Notes under the pieces: generated by a model
What the model was told of the DNA's origin: nothing
The model's database searches: none
The model's input: only the letters and a program-made list of their open reading frames with translations
DNA from: Chlamydiia bacterium
GTDB lineage: Bacteria; Chlamydiota; Chlamydiia; Chlamydiales; Rhabdochlamydiaceae
Assembly: GCA_021324995.1 (NCBI GenBank)
Contig: JAJPIB010000019.1
Coordinates: 1 to 60,147, forward strand
Reading direction: 5' to 3'
Length of the DNA stretch: 60,147 nt
Translations under genes and position numbers: made by a program
Shown here: one piece after another, positions 26,149 to 33,632 of the stretch
How positions within the stretch are numbered: the first letter of the stretch is position 1
Layout: every line of letters begins with the position of its first letter

Positions 26149-26802
26149 ATGGAAAGACAAATCTATTCTTCGACTAGTGAAGAACATGGAATCGCTGCCC
26201 TTAAAGACAGCGATAGGTTTATCTATAGTGTAGGCGTGTCCACAGGAGGAATTGCTGAAGCTCGTATGGCAAAGACCTCTGCAACCCGAAAAATCATCGC
26301 AACAACTCTTGATCGGGAGGGCGCAAAATTTGCAGAAAAGCAATGGAAGGATGCAGGGCTTCTCGATCAAATCGCCATCAAGATCGAAGATGTTTCAGCT
26401 CCTCTCCCCTATCCCCATGAGCATTTCGATTTTATTTATGCGCGTCTCGTTCTTCACTATCTTCCCAAACCCAGTCTGAAACGCGCACTCGAAGAGCTTT
26501 ACCGCATTTTAAAAAAAGAGGGAAGGCTATTTGTCGTCGTCCGTTCTGATGAATCTTTGGAAATTAAGAAAAACTCAATCTTTGATCCGTCAACCGGAAT
26601 GACCACCTATACGTCTCAGGGCCATTCGTATAGTCGATATTTTCATACGCCGGAGTCGATTCAAGCTTACCTCGTCGCTTCAGGATTTCAGATCCAACAT
26701 GTAAAAATATACGAGGAACAGCTCTGTACCGATTTTCACCGCACATTGCCTTCAGAGCAAATCGACGTGCTCATTGAAGTGCTTGCTACAAAATCATTTT
26801 GA
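26149..26802 (+). CDS. Class I SAM-dependent methyltransferase
   Basis: 217 residues with the Methyltransf_11 layout: motif I in the form IYSVGVSTGGIAEARMA (about residue 25, a degenerate version of the glycine loop), an acidic end of beta-2 (TTLDREG), motif IV HFDFIYARLVLHYLP (about 92), then ALEELYRILKKEGRLFVVVR (motif V/VI). The C-terminal half has a helical substrate cap. The substrate cannot be read from sequence. It starts close to the divergent AsmA-like gene. A secreted cupin follows 32 bases later on the same strand, so the two may be co-transcribed. Confidence 0.8.
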   Translation: MERQIYSSTSEEHGIAALKDSDRFIYSVGVSTGGIAEARMAKTSATRKIIATTLDREGAKFAEKQWKDAGLLDQIAIKIEDVSAPLPYPHEHFDFIYARLVLHYLPKPSLKRALEELYRILKKEGRLFVVVRSDESLEIKKNSIFDPSTGMTTYTSQGHSYSRYFHTPESIQAYLVASGFQIQHVKIYEEQLCTDFHRTLPSEQIDVLIEVLATKSF

Positions 26803-26834
26803 AATTATACCCAATTGGCAATGGGAGGTATTTT

Positions 26835-27269
26835 ATGTTGAAACGCTGTCTGATGGTTGGGATTTTAAGTCTTACATTTCTCTCCGCGGAAGAGAGAACC
26901 TACACATTTCCCCATAATGAAATCCAACAATTTTCGATGCATGGCAACTTCCAAAAAGGTCTTGCCACAAAAGCGATGGGCTCAGATTCCTTTGAGATCT
27001 GGAGGTCGAGTCTCTCCGTGGGATCAAAGACTCCAAGGCATTGTCATGAGACCCAAGAAGTTTTCATCCTTCTCAAAGGAGAAATGTTAGCGATTATTGG
27101 AGACAAGGAAGTGCGCTGCGTAGCGCCCTCCACATTGATCTGCCCAGCGAACATTCCCCATCAACTCATCAATGTGGGACAAGAGCCGACCGATCAGATT
27201 CTTGTTCTCGGGATCGACTCCAAGATTTTTGACATGGATGGCAAAGAAATGCAGTTGCCTTGGCGTTGA
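26835..27269 (+). CDS. Secreted cupin-domain protein
   Basis: 144 residues. MLKRCLMVGILSLTFLSAEE is a signal peptide. The cupin barrel has metal-binding motif 1 as PRHCHETQEVFILLKGE (two His and one Glu) and motif 2 as PANIPHQLINVG with the fourth His, so a metal site is likely intact. Small exported cupins of this kind bind or convert small molecules; no substrate can be assigned. The frame is open upstream to 26799, but GGGAGG lies eight bases before the ATG at 26835, which also begins the signal peptide. Confidence 0.75.
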   Translation: MLKRCLMVGILSLTFLSAEERTYTFPHNEIQQFSMHGNFQKGLATKAMGSDSFEIWRSSLSVGSKTPRHCHETQEVFILLKGEMLAIIGDKEVRCVAPSTLICPANIPHQLINVGQEPTDQILVLGIDSKIFDMDGKEMQLPWR

Positions 27270-27302
27270 GTCGCATGATTACTCATGCAAAAAAGATGGC
27301 GA

Positions 27303-28643
27303 TTAAGAATTTAGTGAGAATAGCGCCTCCAATTGATCTGGGTGCGCCAAGCTGGCAACAGCGTAAAGCGGTTTAGACTTAATTCTATCCTCTGTTAAAT
27401 AATTTTTAGCCCAAAAGCGCATTCCTACTTTAGATTTTCTGTGCTCATCTAAAAATTGATGCATGCTTCGAAGAGTTGAGCCATGGCCGCTTTTAACTTC
27501 AATGGGGAGAATTTCCTGTTTAAAATCATAAACGTAGTCGATCTCAGACTGGGCGCTTGCGGATTCTCTTTTCCAAAAATAAAGTTCGTTCTTCGATTTA
27601 GGAGATGAATACGCGAGAAGTTCTTGGCCAATAAAAGCTTCTACCACTGCACCTCTATTGGCTAGGCTTTTATCGGGATTTAGAAACCAGGCTGGTAGGT
27701 CAAGTCCCAAAAGATTCTGAGCAATACCTACATCAAGAAAAATGATCTTAAACCAATTAAGGTTCACTTCGGAACCTAGAGGCAACCCGTTACCCGAGGT
27801 ATGGGTAATTTGATGAATCACATTGGCCCTGCGCAAGAGATCGATGCAGGGAGCCAGTTCCCTTTTTTTATACTCACCATGAATTTCAGAATATTTAAAC
27901 TGATTTCCAAGGAAATGAGGAATCTGATTAAAAAGAATATCTAAATAGTTTAACTGATGTCTTTTCGCATACTTGGGAAAATCGTGACGATAGGTCTCAG
28001 CAAGTCCTTTTTGCGCCTCATAGCTCGCCCGAGGATCTTTAGTTTCAACCCAAGCCCTGACAGCCTCAGGCATTCCTCCAATTGCAAGATAGTGGCCCAA
28101 AAGATCGAGAAGCTTGTTATGGAGAATATCTGATAATGGCTCTTCTCTCAAAATAGCCGCGATAAATTGGGCATTGTCTGTGGCTGCAAGAAATTCCATG
28201 AATGAGAGAGGATAAACGTAGAGCATGTTCACTCGTCCCACAGGCATGCCTACTTTTTCAACAGCAAAATCCACTAGAGAACCTGCAGCGATGACGTGCA
28301 AATCGGGCATCAATTCATAGAAATAGCGCAAAGCTAAAATTGCTTGAGGAGCGGCCTGCACTTCATCGAGAAAAAGAAGTGTTTTGCTCGGCGTGATGCT
28401 CATATTTGTTAAAAGTCCTAGTTCCCAGAGAATCCTTTCTGGCTGCAAATCTTTTTCAAAGATCGTCTTGGCCTCGGGGGTAAGCTCAAAATTTATCTCC
28501 ACTAGCGATTCGAAATGCTTGCTCAATTGCCTGACTGAATAAGTTTTCCCAATTTGTCTAGCGCCTTTAAGCAACAAGGGCTTGCGCTTTCTTTCTTCTT
28601 TCCAAGCCATTAAATGCCAGTCGATTAGTCTTTTCATGCTCAT
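27303..28643 (-). CDS. AAA+ ATPase of the AAA_14/DUF4143 type
   Basis: 446 residues. Walker A is LLKGARQIGKTYSV (about 24-37) and Walker B is TLLFLDEVQAAP (about 107). The C-terminal half is DUF4143, with a PD-(D/E)xK-like strand set ending EIDYVYDFKQEILPIEVKSG, including the E...D...ExK pattern of this nuclease-like fold. Such ATPases are widespread accessory genes of uncertain role. A second ATG lies two codons in (28637); neither has a strong ribosome-binding site. Directly upstream are two near-identical repeats (28669-28724) and then two MITE-like elements. A patchy, mobile character is likely. Confidence 0.85.
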   Translation of the reverse strand: MSMKRLIDWHLMAWKEERKRKPLLLKGARQIGKTYSVRQLSKHFESLVEINFELTPEAKTIFEKDLQPERILWELGLLTNMSITPSKTLLFLDEVQAAPQAILALRYFYELMPDLHVIAAGSLVDFAVEKVGMPVGRVNMLYVYPLSFMEFLAATDNAQFIAAILREEPLSDILHNKLLDLLGHYLAIGGMPEAVRAWVETKDPRASYEAQKGLAETYRHDFPKYAKRHQLNYLDILFNQIPHFLGNQFKYSEIHGEYKKRELAPCIDLLRRANVIHQITHTSGNGLPLGSEVNLNWFKIIFLDVGIAQNLLGLDLPAWFLNPDKSLANRGAVVEAFIGQELLAYSSPKSKNELYFWKRESASAQSEIDYVYDFKQEILPIEVKSGHGSTLRSMHQFLDEHRKSKVGMRFWAKNYLTEDRIKSKPLYAVASLAHPDQLEALFSLNS

Positions 28644-28668
28644 AAATCAAACCAAAATCCTTATCCTT

Positions 28669-28724
28669 ATGTTTAAAATATAAACCAAAAACTGAATTTA
28701 ATGTCTAAAATATAAACCAAAAAA
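28669..28724. promoter_or_regulatory. Tandem repeats upstream of the DUF4143 ATPase gene
   Basis: The unit ATGTYTAAAATATAAACCAA occurs at 28669 and 28701, exactly 32 bases apart, about three helical turns. A weaker third copy (ATAAATCAAACCAAAAT) begins at 28642, over the start codon of the ATPase. The core GTTTAAAATATAAAC is itself nearly palindromic. This is the layout of a repeated operator. Confidence 0.55.
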
Positions 28725-28737
28725 GACAAGAAAAGGG

Positions 28738-28903
28738 TATACCCAAATGCATTCAAAAGTTGGGAATTTAGCAAGAAGGCCGCGCAAATTTTTGTGTCTG
28801 GAGTGAGTGACCATTGCCCAGGAGGCAAGGCATGAATGAAGACCAAAAATTTACCGCGAAGCCGACGTAGCCAAAAACCAACTCTTGAATGCATTTGGGT
28901 GTA
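28738..28903. repeat. MITE-like palindromic element, family C
   Basis: Terminal inverted repeats of about 25 bases: TATACCCAAATGCATTCAAA at the left and the inverse GAATGCATTTGGGTGTA at the right end. The interior is also largely palindromic, for example GCAAATTTTTGTGTC pairing with GACCAAAAATTTAC. The first nine bases, TATACCCAA, and the AAAA-TTGG spacing match family A. Confidence 0.8.
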
Positions 28904-28918
28904 GATAAATATTTTTTT

Positions 28919-29032
28919 AACCTGAGTTTTGGGTTAGTTTTATGGAGAATTGCTGTAGATTTCGAGACAAAATGTGCAAAATTGGCTGAAAGATGCAGTA
29001 AGTCTCTATGAAAGGAACTCAAAACTTAGGTT
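28919..29032. repeat. MITE-like palindromic repeat, family B, short form
   Basis: Reverse-orientation copy of the element at 19627-19789 without its central insertion. Its ends are AACCTGAGTTTTGGGTTAG and AACTTAGGTT. It starts 15 bases after the family C element and ends two bases before the stop codon of the membrane protein gene at 29035. Confidence 0.82.
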
Positions 29033-29034
29033 TT

Positions 29035-30069
29035 TTAACGTTTTTCGTGGAGGATGTGGATGATCTTATTCCAATTTTTCTGGATGAGCGCGCTCAAGAC
29101 CACGATACCTATACCGACTCCGCTGAGAACGAAGGGGAATGAGGCTGAGCTTGCAAAGCGATGATAACCGATGTCGAAAAGATAGATGAGAATTCCGACC
29201 ACACCATAGACTAAAAATACCCTGCGATGCAAGAACGGAGATGCGATGATGAATAACGCATTGAAGACGCAGTACATCGCGCTTTGGTACCAGTTGGGAT
29301 CATTGACGACACTAAAACCCACCCAAAGGATAGTCGCTCCAAAGAAGTAACCCCAAAACGCAAATCTTTCTTTGTGTTTTCTGTCGAGCAGAAATGCATT
29401 CACACAGAAGAGGAGACCTAAAATAATGCAAAGGACTGTACGGATGTACCACACATGGGCGTAATAATGGGAGTCGCTCGACTTCAATGAAGAAAAGAGG
29501 GGGGCGGCATCCATGGCCATGAACCAGATCGCCAAATAAAACAAGACTGTTAGGAAGGGAAATTTGATAAAATGCAAAGTAGCTAAAACAACGAGAATCG
29601 TGGCGATTTCTAAAGCGAACCACCCATTGCTTACCCATAAGGAAAGGTCAGTGTAAATTCCCGGGCTATGTCCCGGCCACCACCCCATCACGCTTTGAAA
29701 CGTATAAGCAATGAGGGGAACCATTGAAACGCCGAGAAAAATCCCCAGTCCACCCAGCAGCTCTCTTTTTTTGAATTTCCAAAAGTAAAAGCCTGTTGCA
29801 TAGAAACCAATGGCGTAAAGAAGTGCAATCAGAAGCAAGTTGCGGATGCCGTATACGTCGGAACGGGAGGCCATGAACCAAGCTAAAGCAAAGCAGGCGA
29901 TCAAAGTGCCGAGAAAATAGAAGACATGGATAATTTTAAAGCCCGCTTTTACAGAATGTTCTTTTCGCAGCGCTTCCCAGAGACTAACGGCATCGGTTTT
30001 GCGGATTTTAACGCGCTTGGCTGCATCTAACAATTCTTCTTTAGAAATGCTTTTTTTGTGCTCGCTCAT
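29035..30069 (-). CDS. Polytopic membrane protein, DUF2157-like
   Basis: 344 residues: a 45-residue cytoplasmic head (SISKEELLDAAKRVKIRK) followed by about ten hydrophobic helices, such as IIHVFYFLGTLIACFALAWFM and LLLIALLYAIGFYATGFYF. The head plus stacked helices resembles DUF2157-type proteins, but I cannot find a family-defining motif. No catalytic residues stand out. A family B repeat ends two bases before its stop codon. Transport or envelope function is possible but unproved. Confidence 0.65.
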   Translation of the reverse strand: MSEHKKSISKEELLDAAKRVKIRKTDAVSLWEALRKEHSVKAGFKIIHVFYFLGTLIACFALAWFMASRSDVYGIRNLLLIALLYAIGFYATGFYFWKFKKRELLGGLGIFLGVSMVPLIAYTFQSVMGWWPGHSPGIYTDLSLWVSNGWFALEIATILVVLATLHFIKFPFLTVLFYLAIWFMAMDAAPLFSSLKSSDSHYYAHVWYIRTVLCIILGLLFCVNAFLLDRKHKERFAFWGYFFGATILWVGFSVVNDPNWYQSAMYCVFNALFIIASPFLHRRVFLVYGVVGILIYLFDIGYHRFASSASFPFVLSGVGIGIVVLSALIQKNWNKIIHILHEKR

Positions 30070-30130
30070 CAGCTGACCTCTCCTGCATTCATCACTTAGA
30101 TATAGGGGTGGCGTGATTTTAGGGCAAGAA

Positions 30131-30490
30131 TCACAGGACGAGTTGGAGATACTCCTCTTTTTTTAAGAGAGTATCCATTTCTTGGGGTTTGAGTAACTTG
30201 ATTTTAAAGAGCCAACCATCCGCTTCAGCAGAAGCGTTGATGAGATGGATGAAATCGATAAGCTTCTGGTTGATTTCAACAATTTCTCCTGAAACAGGTG
30301 AGTAAATGTCTGCTGCTGCTTTTGTCGATTCAAGAACAGCTACCTCCTCTCCAGCTTTAACAGTTTTGCCAACGGCTGGAAGCTCGACGTACACGACTTG
30401 GCCTAGTTCTTTTTGAGCATGATCTGTGATACCGACAATACCAATGCCGCCTTCGGCTTCGATCCATTCATGCGAATCTGTAAATCTCAT
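30131..30490 (-). CDS. gcvH: Glycine cleavage system H protein (lipoyl carrier)
   Basis: 119 residues with the H-protein fold: HEWIEAEGGIGIVGITDHAQ, then LGQVVYVELPAVG and the lipoylation site VLESTKAAADIYSP (lysine near residue 57). The end carries GWLFKIKL. Genes for P and T proteins are not in this window; Chlamydia, as I recall, also has only an orphan gcsH (CT282). A lipoate ligase lies 4.7 kb away on the same strand. It begins 11 bases after the stop of the CBM9-like gene, so the two form an operon. Confidence 0.95.
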   Translation of the reverse strand: MRFTDSHEWIEAEGGIGIVGITDHAQKELGQVVYVELPAVGKTVKAGEEVAVLESTKAAADIYSPVSGEIVEINQKLIDFIHLINASAEADGWLFKIKLLKPQEMDTLLKKEEYLQLVL

Positions 30491-30501
30491 CGTTGCAACT
30501 C

Positions 30502-31152
30502 CTATTTTGTGAATTTAAAACTTGCCCAAAGACGCGGATGTTGCTCGATGGAAAAATGCTGAGAGCTTAGCGCAAAGTGCTGCGGGTAGCCTCGGTAGCG
30601 GTGAATCCGATAAGTAAAGCCGATCCTTTCAAAGGAAGAAGGATCAAATCCGTGTAGGCATTGTGCGGGAATAAAGATCTGCATTTCATAATCTTTTTTG
30701 CCCATTTCAACGATGACTTGCAGATCAGCTGAATCGCAAAGAGGATGTGTGTCTTCCGTGCGAAAGTGTGTGATCTCCTGAGCTGTAATTCCCTGAACAG
30801 GTTGCGGTAGAAAAACAAATTGGTGGCAAAAACGCGTAGCGAAGCCAGCAGTTTTTAGATCCCGCGTGTCAAAAAAGAGCTCGATAGCATCTCCTTCTGC
30901 AAAGCGAGGGTAAGAGGCTTCTTCGAAGGGCTTATCGACAAAAACTGCTGCAAAAATACCCGCTTCGCTCCATGCTAGCGACACTTCTGCAAAACGTTCT
31001 TCTGCAAGCCATTCTGAAGTAGGGATAAGGGAATAGTTGCGCCGCAGGGATTTGGAAGAAGGATGTATTTTGGAATACTTGAGTTCACCTTCTAACGTAA
31101 AAAACTCTAAAGGATTTAGCGATGGTAATTTTTCAAAGACCTCAAGGTTCAT
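30502..31152 (-). CDS. CBM9/DOMON-like hypothetical protein
   Basis: 216 residues. The central part matches the carbohydrate-binding family 9-like pattern: EVSLAWSEAGIFAAVFVDKP, FAEGDAIELFFDTRDLK, and a late MQIFIPAQCLHGF strand. No signal peptide is visible, so it may be cytoplasmic or exported by other means. The ATG overlaps the stop codon of the PpiD-like gene by four bases, and gcvH follows at 11 bases. The slot corresponds to CT283, a conserved chlamydial hypothetical as I recall. The fold is suggested by pattern only. Confidence 0.7.
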   Translation of the reverse strand: MNLEVFEKLPSLNPLEFFTLEGELKYSKIHPSSKSLRRNYSLIPTSEWLAEERFAEVSLAWSEAGIFAAVFVDKPFEEASYPRFAEGDAIELFFDTRDLKTAGFATRFCHQFVFLPQPVQGITAQEITHFRTEDTHPLCDSADLQVIVEMGKKDYEMQIFIPAQCLHGFDPSSFERIGFTYRIHRYRGYPQHFALSSQHFSIEQHPRLWASFKFTK

Positions 31153-33512
31153 CGACTTTCCTCTGCAATCATTGAGGAAATATCAATTGCTTTTTTCTGA
31201 TGAATTTTTTCAAGGATTTGCAACATCATATCGCGCTTTGTATCAAAGGAAAGAATCTGGTGTCCTTGTTCTACATTCTGAAGCGGCGCTGATTGGGAAA
31301 AACCTTTTTCTTGAACGACATAGAAGGCTAAGGCCCCCCGTTCACCCATTTTGACCGATGACCACTCCCCAGATTCCATTGTAAACAACCCCTCTTTAGA
31401 AAATGAAACTTCCGTGCAACGCTCAATCATCTTCTCTCTGCGTTCCAGAAGCCATTGGGAAGAAAGGCTCTCTTCCGTTCCTTCTGTTTTTAGCCAAGCG
31501 GAATGGGTAGGGTTAGTTTTAAGTGCTTTTTGAGCCTCTTGCATAAAGGAAAAAAGGCGTGCATTGCTATAGAAGTTCAAGGGAAGCTCCCCTTCTTTTC
31601 CTGGAAGAAAACCATAGTAAGTGCGATAGCTCTCTTCGATCGATTTGAGTAAGTCGGCAAAAAGGTATCTTCCCACTTGATCTTTCACCTCTTTGAAAGG
31701 TTTCCACTCCCCACTGCTCAATTGGAAATATTTCACATCTTTTTTGCGCATCTCGGGATAAGCCTCTTCTAGTTTTCTATCGAGGAGTCGATCGAGTGTA
31801 CCATCTGTCGACGCCTCTGCAAAGGTGAGGATTTTCTTACTCTGATTTCTTTGAAGTACTTGGATTCTGTAAAAATACTCTCCACCTGTGGAATAAAAAT
31901 TGAGCTTTTCAGACGCAACGTTGGGTACTTCTTCTTTCAAAGAAGCATTTTCAAGCAAAGCGATAAGCTCAGGAGTTTCTTTGAGACCTGGGATGGGAAA
32001 TAGCGTGCCGCGCAATTTCAGCCCGATAAATGAAGTTTCCGTAGAAGCCAAGTCCAAGGCTTGCTGAATTTTTTCCGGCTGCTGTTCGACCATTTTTTGG
32101 CGGGCAAACTGATCAATCTTGCCGCGTACTTTTTCATCCAATTGGCTCAAAGCGGCAATACGGGCTTGTGAAGTCTGCGCTTTGATGCTCGCGACTTCAG
32201 GAAAGTTTTTCTTCAGAATTTCCCAATGGACATCTAAAGCTTCCCAATCCCACGTTTCTTTGACGCTGATTGCTCTGCAAAGATCCTCTTTATTGATCGC
32301 TTTCCATGCGAGTTCAACCTGACGCTCGACAAATTCCGGGGCTTTTCTTTCGATTTGTTCGAGTGCAGCGATTTGGTGCGGCAAGCGCAAATCAGTACGG
32401 AGACGGGCAGGGTCTGGCGAAATTCCTTCTAAATAACACTGGAATTTTAACATGGAGCGGAAGTCTGAAAATTGAAGGAAAGCCGGAAGTTGATAAAGCG
32501 CAACTTGCACATTTTCCTTTGCGAAATGGTTGAATTGATTGTATGCAAGGGGATCAATCAACACACTCTCACTGCCATCATTAAAAAGCCTGCGAAAAAG
32601 CATGACTTTTTTCCAGCTATTGATCAATCTCGGCTCATCAAATCCCAGCATTCTCATTTTCATTTGGTAATAGCGCTCTACTTCTTCAGTCGAGAGCTTC
32701 GATTCTCTGGCAAACTGTTGATAGCCATTGCAAATGTTCTGAAAAAGATCTGCTCGTACCTCTTCGATTTTTACCTCATAGCCTTTTTCTTCCGCAATCT
32801 GGGCAGAGTTTAAAATGAATTGCGCGACTAATGAGACAAACCTTGGGCCAAACCAATCGCCCATCGATTTAAAGCCAAAAAGACTCAAATCGGAATGCGC
32901 GAGCTGTGGATCTGAAGCAAGTCCCAATTGGTTTTGCTGCATGGTCAAAATTTGTCTTAAGACATCTGGAGGTACCATCGCTTGATCGACATAAAGTTGG
33001 CACATGAGACCAAAATTTTGAATCGTAGGCTGATCACTCTTAGCTTTCAACATGCGAAATTTTTCGAGCAAAGCGGGCGTGTAGCGCGCCCACGCCCCTT
33101 CGGCGCTTACTTGAGAAGAGCGGGGATGAGCATAGGAGCGAAATTGATGAATCTTTTTTACCCTTTGGTCAAGATCAGACTTCAACTCATCAAAATAACG
33201 TTTTGCGAGAATCACTCCAAGTCCTGTCGAAAGGAAATCTTTTTCTACAACGCCATCGTTGAAGAAGTTCGGCATGCTCCCCTTCTCACGAGAGGAATGA
33301 TCAAAAGGAGAACTTTCTATAAGGGCGGTTAGCGCAGCCAACTCATGCTGCATTAATGGCTTCCCACAAACCCCTCGTCCAATTTCCTTGTCCGGAATGA
33401 CGTCAGGCTGTCCCATGCTGCCATAAGTTCCAAAGAAGCAGAAGGACACAACGACTGCACCCGTGATGACAAAGAAAAAATACTTCTGATATTTGCGCAA
33501 GAAGTTCAACAT
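31149..33512 (-). CDS. PpiD/SurA-like periplasmic foldase, membrane anchored
   Basis: 787 residues. MLNFLRKYQKYFFFVITGAV is an N-terminal anchor of the PpiD type (short basic head, one helix, then a periplasmic body). The body is helix-rich with long charged segments and late blocks such as GEYFYRIQVLQRN, as in SurA_N/PpiD proteins. I do not see a convincing catalytic parvulin domain, so it is probably a chaperone rather than an active isomerase. The frame is open to 33599, but GAGGGGG precedes the ATG at 33512. The stop overlaps the CBM9-like gene by four bases, making one operon down to gcvH. Confidence 0.7.
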   Translation of the reverse strand: MLNFLRKYQKYFFFVITGAVVVSFCFFGTYGSMGQPDVIPDKEIGRGVCGKPLMQHELAALTALIESSPFDHSSREKGSMPNFFNDGVVEKDFLSTGLGVILAKRYFDELKSDLDQRVKKIHQFRSYAHPRSSQVSAEGAWARYTPALLEKFRMLKAKSDQPTIQNFGLMCQLYVDQAMVPPDVLRQILTMQQNQLGLASDPQLAHSDLSLFGFKSMGDWFGPRFVSLVAQFILNSAQIAEEKGYEVKIEEVRADLFQNICNGYQQFARESKLSTEEVERYYQMKMRMLGFDEPRLINSWKKVMLFRRLFNDGSESVLIDPLAYNQFNHFAKENVQVALYQLPAFLQFSDFRSMLKFQCYLEGISPDPARLRTDLRLPHQIAALEQIERKAPEFVERQVELAWKAINKEDLCRAISVKETWDWEALDVHWEILKKNFPEVASIKAQTSQARIAALSQLDEKVRGKIDQFARQKMVEQQPEKIQQALDLASTETSFIGLKLRGTLFPIPGLKETPELIALLENASLKEEVPNVASEKLNFYSTGGEYFYRIQVLQRNQSKKILTFAEASTDGTLDRLLDRKLEEAYPEMRKKDVKYFQLSSGEWKPFKEVKDQVGRYLFADLLKSIEESYRTYYGFLPGKEGELPLNFYSNARLFSFMQEAQKALKTNPTHSAWLKTEGTEESLSSQWLLERREKMIERCTEVSFSKEGLFTMESGEWSSVKMGERGALAFYVVQEKGFSQSAPLQNVEQGHQILSFDTKRDMMLQILEKIHQKKAIDISSMIAEESR

Positions 33513-33632
33513 CGATTCCCCCTCGTAAATTGACGATGATACAAGGAAAAGCAGAATTTCTAAAATAGAAAAAAAACTATGTAACTGAAAAGCAATCAAA
33601 GCAAAGACGCCAAGATTTTTATTTGCAGAGCT

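Noticed and set aside
26806..26818. TATACCCAATTGG, like the start of a family A repeat
   Set aside because: No matching inverse end or inner sequence follows; probably chance at the end of the methyltransferase gene.
28768..29022. Open frames of 70-85 codons within the family C and B repeats
   Set aside because: They cross the repeat palindromes and the border between the two elements, with no start signal; by-products of repeat sequence.
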